A DNA stretch of 39,554 nt, taken from NCBI GenBank assembly GCA_009726065.1, contig WLNA01000005.1, positions 1 to 39,554 of the forward strand, written 5' to 3'. Origin of the DNA: Actinomycetota bacterium. Lineage in GTDB: Bacteria > Actinomycetota > Acidimicrobiia > Acidimicrobiales > RAAP-2. Of this stretch, positions 8,411-17,249 are shown one piece after another (position 1 is the first letter of the stretch; every line of letters begins with the position of its first letter). A program made the position numbers and the translations under genes. The notes beneath the pieces were generated by a model. That model did not search any database, was not told where the DNA came from, and worked only from the letters and a program-made list of their open reading frames with translations.

Positions 8411-9532
8411 CTACAGCGTAATGCCGAGGAGAGCTGCCGCCGAGGTGACGTTGAAGCCCGACTGAGCCGCTTCGTCGATGACGCGCAGTGCGCCCGCTGT
8501 GTCGAGGTCTTCATCGAGACAGGCCCGTACATCGTCCACGACCGCATCGGCGCCCTGTCCAGAAATGGAGGTGCGCCAGGTATTAAGCCTTGACACTCCT
8601 TTAGACAAGTCTTCGTTATGCCATTCCCAGTCGCTGCGGTAGTGATGGGCCAGAAGCGATAGGCGAATCGCGGCCGGTTCAGCCTCCTTGGCCAGTTCAC
8701 TCACAAAGACGAGGTTGCCGAGTGACTTAGACATCTTGGTTCCATCAAGGCCGACCAGACCGACGTGAAGCCAATGCTTCACGAACGGCGCACCCGTAAC
8801 CGTTTCGCTCTGTGCCGCCTCACATTCATGATGAGGAAAAGCGAGGTCTCGCCCGCCGCCATGAACATCCAAGGTCTCCCCGAGGTCACGCAGCGCCAGC
8901 GCGGAACATTCGATGTGCCAACCGGGACGCCCCGGCCCCCAGAGTGAGTCCCAGGCCGGTTCATCATCCAGCGACGGTTGCCATAGAACAAAGTCCAAAG
9001 GATTTCGCTTACGCGGGTCGTCAGGTCGGCCCCCGTGGATCCCGGCCAGGGTAATCATGTCGGCTTCCGTCTCGTGCGAGACCTGACCGAATCGGGGGAA
9101 CTTCGCCACTTCGAAGTAGACGTACCCGTCCACCTCGTAGGCCAGCCCTTTGTCGAAGGTCGATTGAATAACCGACAGGATTTCCGGAATCGCTCCCGTG
9201 GCCCGAGGTTCTGAGAAAACGGGTAGCAGGTTGATAATGGCCATATCTCGATCGAACTTGGTCATTTCTCGAGCGGCGAGATCCAGATAATGGACGCCCA
9301 CTTCTCGTGCCTTGCGCAAAATATCGTCATCTACGTCGGTGACGTTTCGAACACAGCGTGTTTCCAAGCCCTGATCGCGCAGACGACGCTGGAGGACATC
9401 GAAGGTCAGATAGACGAATGCGTGACCCAAATGCGCTGCGTCGTAGGGAGTGATGCCACACGAATACATCGTCACAATGGGACCAGGGTCCATGGGGAAA
9501 ACACCCCGGCGTGCGGTGTCGTACAGCTGCAT
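8411..9532 (-). CDS. mshC: MshC-type cysteine ligase (mycothiol biosynthesis)
   Basis: A class I aminoacyl-tRNA-synthetase fold related to CysS, 373 residues. It has the MshC form of the HIGH region, C25-G-I-T-P-Y-D-A-A-H-L-G-H, rather than the C-G-P-T-V-Y-D of true CysS. It also has W-H-I-E-C and P-H-H-E-C zinc-ligand segments, K-M-S-K-S, a D-E-D-L-D-T-A-G-A-L tail and a terminal A-L-L-G-I-T-L, all MshC-like. It lacks the long CysS anticodon domain. MshC joins cysteine to glucosaminyl-inositol using ATP. The ATG at 9532 is two bases after the npdG stop; the frame upstream to 9595 lies inside npdG and is discarded. The remaining mycothiol genes are not in the window. Confidence 0.87.
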   Translation of the reverse strand: MQLYDTARRGVFPMDPGPIVTMYSCGITPYDAAHLGHAFVYLTFDVLQRRLRDQGLETRCVRNVTDVDDDILRKAREVGVHYLDLAAREMTKFDRDMAIINLLPVFSEPRATGAIPEILSVIQSTFDKGLAYEVDGYVYFEVAKFPRFGQVSHETEADMITLAGIHGGRPDDPRKRNPLDFVLWQPSLDDEPAWDSLWGPGRPGWHIECSALALRDLGETLDVHGGGRDLAFPHHECEAAQSETVTGAPFVKHWLHVGLVGLDGTKMSKSLGNLVFVSELAKEAEPAAIRLSLLAHHYRSDWEWHNEDLSKGVSRLNTWRTSISGQGADAVVDDVRACLDEDLDTAGALRVIDEAAQSGFNVTSAAALLGITL

Positions 9533-9534
9533 AG

Positions 9535-10182
9535 TTAGAGCCCTGCCAACTTGACGTACGTGTGGGCCTTGTGGCGGATATTTGTCGTGATACACACCGC
9601 CGTGAACGATTCCACGGCACCCGCCAGCGAGAGCGAACCAACCTCCACTGCCCGTAGCCCCATCATTGCGTTAGTTATTTCAACTGTCAGCGCACGGGCT
9701 TCAGCGTCATCACCGACAACCATCACATCGGCGTCAAGGCCACTATCGAGATTCTCCATGTCGGCGGCGGGCAAATGGTGGAACGCTCCGGTCACCTTTG
9801 TGTCTGGCAGTGTCGCTGCTACTTCGGCAGCCATAGATCCCCGAGCGGGAAAAAGCGGAACGAGTTCGCGTCCCTGCTTTTGCAGCGCGTTCACCATTGA
9901 TATGACGACCTTGCCCGCTAAGTGCTTGCGCAAGGCTGCAACCGTACTGACTGCCGAGTCCCAGGGAGTCGCGAGGATGACGACGTCACAACTGGCAGCC
10001 TCTTCGTTCGTACCGCCCGCAACGGAACCATCTCCCCGCCATACGAGCGCCGTAGCCACTTCGATGGCGCGGTCAACGTCGCGCGAGCCCACAACGACGT
10101 TGTAGCCGACGCTCGCAAGCCGAACTGCTAGTCCGCGACCGGCTGGTCCACTTCCGCCAATGATGCCAATTGAGTTATTCAC
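9535..10182 (-). CDS. npdG: F420:NADPH oxidoreductase (NADPH-dependent F420 reductase)
   Basis: A 215-residue Rossmann protein of the F420-dependent NADP reductase family, which transfers hydride between NADPH and F420. The N-terminal dinucleotide loop reads I-G-I-I-G-G-S-G-P-A-G-R-G, followed by V-V-V-G-S-R-D for the NADP phosphate. The pattern V-I-L-A-T-P-W and the late G-A-F-H-H-L-P segment are also typical. GTG at 10182 places the nucleotide loop at the very N-terminus as usual; the open frame extends to 10221 but that would add 13 atypical residues. It is the first gene of the long minus-strand operon and diverges from the inhA-like gene. A TTAACT hexamer six bases upstream (10194-10189) may be its -10. 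Confidence 0.88.
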   Translation of the reverse strand: MNNSIGIIGGSGPAGRGLAVRLASVGYNVVVGSRDVDRAIEVATALVWRGDGSVAGGTNEEAASCDVVILATPWDSAVSTVAALRKHLAGKVVISMVNALQKQGRELVPLFPARGSMAAEVAATLPDTKVTGAFHHLPAADMENLDSGLDADVMVVGDDAEARALTVEITNAMMGLRAVEVGSLSLAGAVESFTAVCITTNIRHKAHTYVKLAGL

Positions 10183-10209
10183 GTCACTAGTTAACCGGAT
10201 TCCTAGCGG

Positions 10210-10215
10210 TACGCT
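10210..10215 (+). promoter_or_regulatory. Putative -10 (TACGCT) for leaderless inhA-like gene
   Basis: TACGCT is followed by seven bases and the GTG at 10223. It lies in the 40-base gap between the divergent npdG and inhA-like genes, so their promoters are back to back. No ribosome binding site is evident before the GTG. Confidence 0.4.
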
Positions 10216-10222
10216 GACCATT

Positions 10223-11002
10223 GTGGGAATTCTTTCAGGTCACCGCATTCTTGTTACCGGCGTCCTCACCGACGATTCGCTGGCCTACGGCATCGCCCAG
10301 CGATCAATCGAAGAGGGTGCCGAAATACTCCTTTCAGGAGCCGGACGAGGTATGTCATTAACACGACGTATGGCTAAACGGCTAGGCGTGACGACTGATG
10401 TCATCGCCCTGGACGTCACCGACGAGGCCGAGGTCGCCGAATCCGTAAATGCCGTTGAGGCCGAATTTGGTCGTCTTGACGGGCTCGTCCACGCCATTGG
10501 CTACGCCCCCGAATCAGCGCTCGGTCACGGCATGCTGAAGACTCCGTTCGCCGATGTGGCCACGGCATTTCATATCTCGACCTACTCTCTCGCCACTTTG
10601 GTCGGCGCCTTTAGACCATTGCTACAACGGAGCACGGCCCATGGTGGTGCCTCGGTCATAGGTCTCGACTTCGATGCCACCCGGGCCTATCCGATGTACG
10701 ACTGGATGGGTGTTGCTAAAGCCGGCCTCGAGTCACTCAGTCGGTACATTGCCAAGGAGGTGGGCCCGGACCACATACGTGTGAATCTTCTGGCCGCCGG
10801 GCCAATTCGGACCATGGCGGCCCGATCTATTCCCGGTTTCGCCCAATTTGAAGACTCCTGGTCCGATCGGGCGCCACTGGGTTGGGATGTGCGGGACGCC
10901 TCTGCCGTCCACGACACGGCTGTTGCGATGCTTTCCCCTTTGATGCGAGGCACGACCGCCTCAATTGTGTACGTCGATGGTGGCGCACACGCCATGGGCT
11001 AA
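10223..11002 (+). CDS. fabI: InhA/FabI-like enoyl-[acyl-carrier-protein] reductase
   Basis: A 259-residue short-chain dehydrogenase of the enoyl-ACP reductase branch, the final reductive step of FAS-II elongation. G-I-L-S-G-H-R-I-L-V-T-G starts the NAD loop. The catalytic pair is Y159-x6-K166 within Y-D-W-M-G-V-A-K, preceded by L-D-F-D-A-T-R-A, close to the mycobacterial InhA active-site region. A-A-G-P-I-R-T and the end Y-V-D-G-G-A-H also match InhA. The GTG at 10223 gives the standard InhA N-terminus; the frame open further upstream to 10160 runs into npdG and is rejected. It is probably monocistronic or leads into the polysaccharide locus 39 bases later. Confidence 0.92.
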   Translation: MGILSGHRILVTGVLTDDSLAYGIAQRSIEEGAEILLSGAGRGMSLTRRMAKRLGVTTDVIALDVTDEAEVAESVNAVEAEFGRLDGLVHAIGYAPESALGHGMLKTPFADVATAFHISTYSLATLVGAFRPLLQRSTAHGGASVIGLDFDATRAYPMYDWMGVAKAGLESLSRYIAKEVGPDHIRVNLLAAGPIRTMAARSIPGFAQFEDSWSDRAPLGWDVRDASAVHDTAVAMLSPLMRGTTASIVYVDGGAHAMG

Positions 11003-11007
11003 AGAAA

Positions 11008-11035
11008 TTCACCCCCCGCCGCCCTCTTCTACAAT
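11008..11035 (+). promoter_or_regulatory. Putative promoter of the polysaccharide locus, leaderless
   Basis: TTCACC (11008-11013, four of six matches to TTGACA) and TACAAT (11030-11035) are separated by 16 bases. TACAAT is followed by six bases and the GTG start at 11042. The identical TACAAT plus six-base layout precedes the wzc-like gene at 24303. Confidence 0.55.
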
Positions 11036-11041
11036 CTGGCT

Positions 11042-12496
11042 GTGTTGTTAACAGCTGAGGGGACATTTGCGGTCAGGGCCCACCGTCGTCGTCGGGGACT
11101 TACCTCACGGCGCTACACCGCGGCCCTCTTTCTCCTTGACTACCTCTCCGCCTGGGTCGGTTTTGTCATTGGACTGGCTTTGCTTAATCTCGTCACGCGC
11201 AATGCCTTCAACCGGTGGTCATTGATCGAATACAACTTGCGGCACGCTTTCTGGTTTCCCATTGGAGTCGTCATCGGCATGGCCCTGACATCGGGCTACC
11301 GCGTTGCGCGACGTAGTCCCACCCAAAATGCCTTTACCGATTTCAAAGAGTTGGCGATGGCCACCAGTTTCGGGGGCTTTGTCGCCATGTCGATTAGCTA
11401 CATCGCCCACCGGTTAACACAGTGGGAGATTCAAGTTCCAACACAAGTAATCGTGGGAGTCATGACCACCACATTCGTGATTGCCATCGTGCGTGCGGTC
11501 CTGCGCGCCATCGTCTTGTCACGACGTCCCATACGCATGGCGGTCATTGATGACGGCACCACCTATCAACGGATAGCAACACACCTCCACCTACAGCGGG
11601 GCATCACCCTCTACGGTCGAATCGCCATGGATACAAGTGACACCGAGAACACCATTGGCCACATTTCCGAGATTGAGCAGCTAGCCGTCGATTTCAAGCT
11701 CGACCGCGTAATTTTTGGTTCAATCAACTCCATTACACCAGAGGTTGCCCGCTGGTATCGCCGGACCACCGAACTGGTCGAAACGGCATTGGTCCCTCGC
11801 ATGTTCGAAGTGATCTCCTGGCGTAGCCGTCTTACCGATATGTCAGGGCTACCCCTACTGGAGATGGCTCCCCCTCACGTCAGCCGTTTTGACCGAGCCT
11901 TCAAGCGTAGTTTTGACATTCTCGCCGCAGTAGTCCTGCTACTGCTCACTCTGCCAATCTCCATCAGCATTGCCCTGCTGATAAAGCTGACATCTCGCGG
12001 GCCAATTTTGTTCCGCCAAGAGCGGCTTGGACGCGATCGCAAACCGTTCACCATCTTGAAGTTCCGAACAATGCAAGTCGCCCCGTCTTTATCGACACGG
12101 GCAACTCCCAGCGCGGATAAAGACGCGCCGCTCTACGTCGTTCGTGGCAAATTAAACGAGACCACTCGTCGAACCTGGATCGGATCGTTCATCCGCAAGG
12201 TTGGATTGGACGAGATACCACAGTTCGTCAACGTCATTATGGGCTCTATGAGCATCGTCGGTCCCCGACCATTCATAGTTTCCGAAAGTGACATCCAGGA
12301 TCCCTATTACGCACGGCGCTTTGAAGTTCGTCCGGGCATTACCGGACTCTGGCAAGTATCGGGACGCAATAATCTCACCGCCGAAGAACTCCGTCAGCTC
12401 GACTACCTCTACGTGTCGGCCTGGTCGATGTGGTGGGATATCAAGATCTGCTTCGACACCCCCCGCGCCATGCTTCGGGGACTCGGCGCCTACTAG
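11042..12496 (+). CDS. Polyprenyl-phosphate sugar-phosphate transferase (WbaP/PssE-type initiating enzyme)
   Basis: This membrane enzyme is predicted to start repeat-unit assembly by moving a sugar 1-phosphate from a UDP-sugar to undecaprenyl or decaprenyl phosphate. It is 484 residues. The N-terminal half has about four or five hydrophobic segments and a CoA-binding-like region. The C-terminal bacterial sugar-transferase domain (about 285-484) starts with the usual F-D-R-A-F-K-R-S-F-D-I and a long membrane helix. It carries F-R-Q-E-R-L-G, K-F-R-T-M, D-E-I-P-Q, S-I-V-G-P-R-P and R-P-G-I-T-G-L-W-Q-V-S-G-R. It heads the locus and is followed two bases later by a GT4 gene. The sugar (glucose, galactose or other) cannot be read from sequence. 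Confidence 0.92.
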   Translation: MLLTAEGTFAVRAHRRRRGLTSRRYTAALFLLDYLSAWVGFVIGLALLNLVTRNAFNRWSLIEYNLRHAFWFPIGVVIGMALTSGYRVARRSPTQNAFTDFKELAMATSFGGFVAMSISYIAHRLTQWEIQVPTQVIVGVMTTTFVIAIVRAVLRAIVLSRRPIRMAVIDDGTTYQRIATHLHLQRGITLYGRIAMDTSDTENTIGHISEIEQLAVDFKLDRVIFGSINSITPEVARWYRRTTELVETALVPRMFEVISWRSRLTDMSGLPLLEMAPPHVSRFDRAFKRSFDILAAVVLLLLTLPISISIALLIKLTSRGPILFRQERLGRDRKPFTILKFRTMQVAPSLSTRATPSADKDAPLYVVRGKLNETTRRTWIGSFIRKVGLDEIPQFVNVIMGSMSIVGPRPFIVSESDIQDPYYARRFEVRPGITGLWQVSGRNNLTAEELRQLDYLYVSAWSMWWDIKICFDTPRAMLRGLGAY

Positions 12497-12498
12497 CC

Positions 12499-13578
12499 AT
12501 GGAGCGCGTACCCCTCGCGCTCGCGCACGACTATCTCACCCAACGCGGTGGTGCTGAACGTGTTGTGGCGGCGTGGGTCCAGTTCGCTCCCGCGGCACCG
12601 CTCTTTACCAACCTCTATGAACCCTCAACAACCTTTGAAGAATTCAGATCTGTCGACATCCACACGGGCCGACTGAATCAGATTGCGTACCTGCGTCACC
12701 ACCACCGCGCAGCACTGCCTTTTTTGGCGAGAGCCACTAACGCCACGAATATCAAGGCCGACATCACGTTGGCCAGCTCCTCGGGCTGGGCCCATGGCGT
12801 TTCCGCTTCGAACTACTTGGCGGTCTACTGTCACGCTCCCGCACGGTGGCTCTACCAGACCGACCGGTATCTTCGGCGAGACGGATTTAGTCTTCTGGCT
12901 CAATCTTCGAGACTCTGGTTTAATCACCTCCGGCAGTGGGATCAAGCGGCCCAGCGTCGAGCCGATCTCTACGTCGTCAACTCTTCGGCAACGCAAGCAC
13001 TCGTTCAAGAGGTCTACGGCCGCGATGCGCCCATTGTCGCCCCACCAGTCGATATTCCTTCGGTGATGCCTCCTGGCGACAATCGAGGTGACGTCCTTGT
13101 AGTGGCGAGGCTCTTGCCCTATAAAAACGTGGACCTGGCGTTAGAGGTGGCGCGGGCAATGCCTGACGTGCGATTTCGCATCGTTGGCAGCGGCCCACTT
13201 CAGGAAAGTCTGACCTCGCAATCCTCGAGCAACGTCACCTTTCTGGGCGCGATCGGGGACGAGGAGTTGTGGCGCGAATACGCCGGCACCAAGGTGCACC
13301 TGGCACTGAGCCACGAAGATTTCGGCATTACTCCACTAGAGGCGGCGGCGGCCGGAAAGCCGACCGTGGCTCGTCGCTCCGGTGGCTACATCGACACCAT
13401 TACGCCCACCACGGGAATTTTAATTGCCGAGGACGATCTCAACGTTGCGGCAATTGTCGAATCACTCCATGTGGCCCTCAATGGTTCGTGGATGCCCAAC
13501 GAACTTGAACGGCACGCTCAGCAGTTCTCACGGACGGCCCACTGGACGGCTCTGCAAGCTGTCGTTCACGGCCTCTAA
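12499..13578 (+). CDS. GT4 glycosyltransferase (WbaZ-like)
   Basis: A 359-residue GT-B enzyme. The N-terminus L-A-L-A-H-D-Y-L-T-Q-R-G-G-A-E-R-V is the donor-side glycine loop seen in WbaZ-type mannosyltransferases. The C-terminal domain holds H-E-D-F-G-I-T-P-L-E (E-x7-E) and A-A-A-G-K-P-T-V-A. ATG at 12499 is two bases past the preceding stop and probably coupled; the frame open upstream to 12430 is inside that gene. It likely adds the second sugar to the lipid-linked primer. Donor and linkage are unknown. Its end overlaps the convergent gene by four bases. Confidence 0.88.
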   Translation: MERVPLALAHDYLTQRGGAERVVAAWVQFAPAAPLFTNLYEPSTTFEEFRSVDIHTGRLNQIAYLRHHHRAALPFLARATNATNIKADITLASSSGWAHGVSASNYLAVYCHAPARWLYQTDRYLRRDGFSLLAQSSRLWFNHLRQWDQAAQRRADLYVVNSSATQALVQEVYGRDAPIVAPPVDIPSVMPPGDNRGDVLVVARLLPYKNVDLALEVARAMPDVRFRIVGSGPLQESLTSQSSSNVTFLGAIGDEELWREYAGTKVHLALSHEDFGITPLEAAAAGKPTVARRSGGYIDTITPTTGILIAEDDLNVAAIVESLHVALNGSWMPNELERHAQQFSRTAHWTALQAVVHGL

Positions 13579-14663
13579 GACTGAGTCGCACCACTAATCC
13601 ACGTCGACAGGCGTCGCGCGATAGCCCCATTCGTGAAGTAGTGAGCAACGGCCGACCGACCTAGCTCGGCTCGAGTGGGGCCTTCGTCGCCGTAGGCGTT
13701 ACTAGAGAGCGCCGCTGCAAGACCGTCGACGTCACCCTCGGCAACCAGGGTTATGCCGGTCAGATCTGCAACCCAAGGAATCTCGCCGGAGTCATAGGCC
13801 ACTACCGGCCGGCCGGCCGCCAGCGATTCGATGATAACGCGCCCAAACTGCTCGGTCCACGTTGGTGTCGTTCGACTGGGAAGCGCCAGGACTGAAATTG
13901 ACTGATAGAAGTCGGCAACCCGTTCTGGCGTCAATGCACCGTGCCAGATCACTCGAGGGGGTGGTGGGTCCAACAGAATGCGCAGTGGTCCGTCTCCAAC
14001 GACCTCCAGCGACAGGGACGGGTTCAGCGCTACTGCGGCCAGCAGGTCGCTAAGCCCCTTGGACTCCACGAGTCGCCCGACGTAGCCCACCACGCCCTCT
14101 CGGCGAGGAGAGATTTCGGAGACGACGTCATCAATGCCATGGGGCACAACGTCAACGACACCAACCGGTGCTCCCCAACTCACCGCCCGATCGCCCGCCG
14201 CCTGCGAGCGCGCCATAACCAGGGAAGCGTGTCGCAGCACGTAACGCCGACAGAACTTGATGGGCCACGGTAACGCTCGATTGAGATTCTCGGCGGCCTG
14301 AATGGCGTACGGCACGCCACAACGACGGGCGAAGCGGGCACACTGCCAGCCCGCCAGCGAGAAGGACTCTTCTTCAATAATGCAAACGTCAGGCTTAAAG
14401 GCGCGTATGACCGGATTGCGCCGAAGTGAATCTCGGTATCGGAAACGCTGTGGTGCTCCGGCAAGTGAGACAGCGAGGGGCAGTAGACAGCCCTCTAGCC
14501 CCTCATGCCCATCCGGGTGGAACGGTTCGGGCGAGAAATCATGCCGCCATCTATTAGGCGTCACCAAGAGCACCTCGTAACCTAAGTGGCGCAATTCGGC
14601 ATAAACCGATTGGTTAGTTCCCACCACGCAGGCATGGCTAAATACCAAAACACGGTTCGTCAC
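13575..14663 (-). CDS. GT4 glycosyltransferase
   Basis: A 362-residue GT-B enzyme transcribed against its neighbours. It starts V/M-T-N-R-V-L-V-F-S-H-A-C-V-V-G-T-N-Q-S-V-Y and carries the E-x7-E motif E-Q-F-G-R-V-I-I-E with S-L-A-A-G-R-P-V-V-A downstream. The GTG at 14663 begins the canonical first beta strand; the frame open to 14843 would add 60 residues overlapping the flippase gene and is rejected. It is divergent from the flippase with a 55-base gap. It likely adds a sugar to the same polymer. The specificity is unknown. Confidence 0.87.
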   Translation of the reverse strand: MTNRVLVFSHACVVGTNQSVYAELRHLGYEVLLVTPNRWRHDFSPEPFHPDGHEGLEGCLLPLAVSLAGAPQRFRYRDSLRRNPVIRAFKPDVCIIEEESFSLAGWQCARFARRCGVPYAIQAAENLNRALPWPIKFCRRYVLRHASLVMARSQAAGDRAVSWGAPVGVVDVVPHGIDDVVSEISPRREGVVGYVGRLVESKGLSDLLAAVALNPSLSLEVVGDGPLRILLDPPPPRVIWHGALTPERVADFYQSISVLALPSRTTPTWTEQFGRVIIESLAAGRPVVAYDSGEIPWVADLTGITLVAEGDVDGLAAALSSNAYGDEGPTRAELGRSAVAHYFTNGAIARRLSTWISGATQS

Positions 14664-14669
14664 ACCCCT

Positions 14670-14675
14670 ATCGTG
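14670..14675 (-). promoter_or_regulatory. Putative -10 (CACGAT) for GT4 gene
   Basis: CACGAT on the minus strand, then six bases, then GTG at 14663. It fits the window-wide T/C-A-N3-T plus six or seven base rule but is a weak hexamer. Confidence 0.3.
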
Positions 14676-14705
14676 CCAGAAACACACCACCGGCGAGTGA
14701 CCTGC

Positions 14706-14711
14706 CACAAT
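14706..14711 (+). promoter_or_regulatory. Putative -10 (CACAAT) for flippase gene
   Basis: CACAAT followed by seven bases and GTG at 14719. It is one base different from the TACAAT boxes at 11030 and 24291. Confidence 0.4.
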
Positions 14712-14718
14712 CGTTAAC

Positions 14719-16338
14719 GTGAATGAGCCCATTGAGAGCACCACGCCGGCGCGGCGGGGACGGGAGTATCGGGGCGCCCAGGCAGCCACCAACTCTCTCG
14801 TGAGGGCGGCTGGCGTCATCTGCGTCCTGCTCATCGCTCTCATAACGACGCCTATTGCGCTCTCCCATCTCGGTCTCGTGGAGTTCGGAATCTGGAGCTT
14901 CGTTACCGTGACGGTGGGCTACATCTCTACCCTCGACCCGGGATTCGGCAACATGGTTGTTCGCTACGGGGCCCGTGGTCGTATTGAGGGCGACAACTTA
15001 ATTGGGGCTCGCATCACCACCGTCGGCACTCTGGCCTGGCTCGGCATTGGTGCCGCTGGCCTGCCGATAGTGGTTGCCATCGTCCACCCTCTCATGGACC
15101 ATCTGAACTACAGCCCGGGCGTACAGACGGCCGCCGAGCGGTTCTTCTACTGGACCTACGCGCTCGTTTTCTTTGGTTCGATGTTGGCGACGCTTTCATC
15201 ACGGCTGGTCTCCGTTGGAGAACAGTGGATAATCACTGTTATTGACGTGGCATCTCGATTGATCTACGCGGTCCTACTCATTGTTCTCCTACAGCAGGGA
15301 ATGCGGCTCTCAGCAATTGTGATTGCCACCTCGGCGCAGTACGTATCTGCGTACATAGCAACCCTGGTGGTCATCATCGCCCGACACGGAACACCCTTCG
15401 CCAGTCCGCGAGGGATTTCGCCGGAGATTCGTCGTGAATTACGGCGCGTAACGGGCTGGTTTCAACTCAATTCCATTCTCGAGACGCTGACTTACGAAAC
15501 CGACCCAATCGTGATTTCCACTCTGGTATCACCGGGGGCCACCGGCCTATGGTCAATTGCCCAGCGTCTCGCCCGTCAAATCACCTACTTTGGCTACATA
15601 CCCAACGGCAATCTCCTGCCTGCTATCTCCGCCGCCGTGGCCGCCAACGAGGGCCTGGAAGGCCTGCGCCGAATCTACGTGCGGGCGAATCGCATCATCG
15701 TGCTCATTGGAGTAGTGATGGCCGGGCTGGTCATGGCTCTGGGACCGGTACTCCTGACCGCGTGGCTCAATCGGCCTTTTTTCAATGCGTCAACGGCGAC
15801 GATTCTCATCGCCCTCGGAATGGTGGTGGGCACACCCCGACCGGCTACCGCTGCCGCAATTTTTGCCATCGGCAAGGTGGGTTTGGGTACCCGCGCCCAA
15901 CTCGTGGCATTCCTCGTCAACATCGTCTTAACGCTGTCGCTGGTCCACCCCTTTGGGCTGACTGGCGTTCTCGTGGGAACGCTATGTGCCAAGGTTTGCG
16001 CTACGTCATACCTTCTTATTCGTTTTTCTCGAATGGTGGAGAGCTCCGCTCGAATGTTGGTCCTGCCTTGGATCAGCCGAGCGGCCTTTATCGGAGCAAC
16101 CACCACGATTATCACTCGACTACTGATGGATCGATGGGAGTGGGCTCTTGATTCGCGCTGGCACGCCCTTGCCGGCGCCGCGGCCCTCAGCACGTTGTTC
16201 GGGGCCATTGCATTAGTCGCCATTCGTCTGACGAACTACTTCTCTCGAGAAGACCTACTCTGGCTGCGCGGCGCCATGCCGGGGCCGATTCGTCGTTGTT
16301 TCCCCGATCGTGCCATTCGACTGCTGTGCGGATCATGA
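14719..16338 (+). CDS. Wzx/MATE-like oligosaccharide flippase
   Basis: A polytopic membrane protein of 539 residues with about 12-14 hydrophobic segments, of the MOP/polysaccharide-exporter class. It likely moves the lipid-linked repeat unit to the outer face of the membrane. The N-terminal part has G-R-E-Y-R-G-A-Q-A-A-T-N-S-L-V-R-A-A-G-V followed by helices, with the early S-H-L-G-L-V-E-F-G-I-W-S-F segment typical of this superfamily. The GTG at 14719 is the only in-frame start that fits the hydrophobic profile; an ATG four bases later is out of frame. It overlaps the next gene by four bases (ATGA). Confidence 0.85.
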   Translation: MNEPIESTTPARRGREYRGAQAATNSLVRAAGVICVLLIALITTPIALSHLGLVEFGIWSFVTVTVGYISTLDPGFGNMVVRYGARGRIEGDNLIGARITTVGTLAWLGIGAAGLPIVVAIVHPLMDHLNYSPGVQTAAERFFYWTYALVFFGSMLATLSSRLVSVGEQWIITVIDVASRLIYAVLLIVLLQQGMRLSAIVIATSAQYVSAYIATLVVIIARHGTPFASPRGISPEIRRELRRVTGWFQLNSILETLTYETDPIVISTLVSPGATGLWSIAQRLARQITYFGYIPNGNLLPAISAAVAANEGLEGLRRIYVRANRIIVLIGVVMAGLVMALGPVLLTAWLNRPFFNASTATILIALGMVVGTPRPATAAAIFAIGKVGLGTRAQLVAFLVNIVLTLSLVHPFGLTGVLVGTLCAKVCATSYLLIRFSRMVESSARMLVLPWISRAAFIGATTTIITRLLMDRWEWALDSRWHALAGAAALSTLFGAIALVAIRLTNYFSREDLLWLRGAMPGPIRRCFPDRAIRLLCGS

Positions 16339-17249
16339 CGACCGTCACTCTCGTCATTCCCTCCTACGGACGGGCCGTCGACCTCGGCACGGCACTCGAC
16401 TCTGCCCTCCGACAGACCGAGCCATTCGACGAGATCATCGTCGTGGCACGAGTTGATGACTCCGAAACCATCACCACGGCCCAAGGTCGCGGCGTCACTA
16501 TCACCACCGTTAGCGAGGCTGGAGTTCTCGCGGCCATGCAGGCGGGGGCCAGGCTCGCGAATAGTGAGATTGTGGCCTTCACTGACGACGACGCGCGTCT
16601 ACCGACCGATCATGCCAGTCGTCTTCGAACATACTTCGATGATCCGTCAATCGATGGAGTCGGTGGGCGAGATGTGATCTACGACCAAGAGAGCCTGCGA
16701 GCAACTTCTCTCACTACCATCGTCGGCCAGATTCGCTGGTACGGACGAGTCGTGGGTAATCATCACCGTGGCACAGGCGCAGTTCGCCCGGTCTTCATGC
16801 TGAAGGGCGTAAACGCGGCCTATCGACGTTCCGCACTGGCCTTCCCGAAAGGTCTCCGGGGTGAGGGTGCGCAGCCCCACTTTGAAGTAGCCCTCGGGTC
16901 GTGGATTGACAGCCAGCTCGGCACGTTGCTCTACGATCCTTCACTCCAAGTGACACACCATCCCGCCGAGCGCCTCGGCGACGACCAACGGACTTCTCCT
17001 TCGACCGGGGCAATCCTGGACTCGGCATACAACCTCGCTCGGTCACTACCGCGGAGATATCTCGCTCCACGAGTGGCCTACGTTCTGCTACTGGGCGACG
17101 CTAACTGTCCCGGCATGGGTCGCTGTCTGGTCGCTGTGCTGCGCGGCGAGCATTCCGTGTTGGCTCGCCGGAGAGCAAGCTGGCGTGGGACGACTATGGC
17201 CTGGGCTCATCGGGCTGTGCCGTTGACTTACGAACGCTGCTGTGAGTAA
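16335..17249 (+). CDS. GT2 glycosyltransferase
   Basis: A GT-A enzyme of 304 residues with T-L-V-I-P-S-Y-G-R at the N-terminus, F-T-D-D-D-A-R-L-P as the metal-binding DxD region near residue 90, and a G-V-N-A-A-Y-R-R acceptor segment. ATG at 16335 overlaps the flippase stop as ATGA, so the two are coupled; the frame upstream to 16296 is ignored. The 3' end overlaps the convergent GT2-GT4 gene by 22 bases. It is probably another sugar transferase of the repeat unit; donor unknown. Confidence 0.87.
   Translation: MTTVTLVIPSYGRAVDLGTALDSALRQTEPFDEIIVVARVDDSETITTAQGRGVTITTVSEAGVLAAMQAGARLANSEIVAFTDDDARLPTDHASRLRTYFDDPSIDGVGGRDVIYDQESLRATSLTTIVGQIRWYGRVVGNHHRGTGAVRPVFMLKGVNAAYRRSALAFPKGLRGEGAQPHFEVALGSWIDSQLGTLLYDPSLQVTHHPAERLGDDQRTSPSTGAILDSAYNLARSLPRRYLAPRVAYVLLLGDANCPGMGRCLVAVLRGEHSVLARRRASWRGTTMAWAHRAVPLTYERCCE

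Noticed and set aside
8411..9595. Cysteinyl-tRNA synthetase call with a 394-residue product
   Set aside because: The G-I-T-P-Y-D-A-A-H-L-G-H motif, short length and C-terminal L-L-G-I-T-L fit MshC. The extra N-terminus lies inside npdG, and the ATG at 9532 directly follows that gene.
13575..14843. 422-residue version of the GT4 gene
   Set aside because: The extra 60 residues overlap the divergent flippase start and its promoter; GTG 14663 begins the canonical first strand.
15675..16223. 182-codon minus-strand open frame inside the flippase gene
   Set aside because: Antisense to a clear membrane-protein gene; its composition reflects the opposite strand and no start signal is seen.
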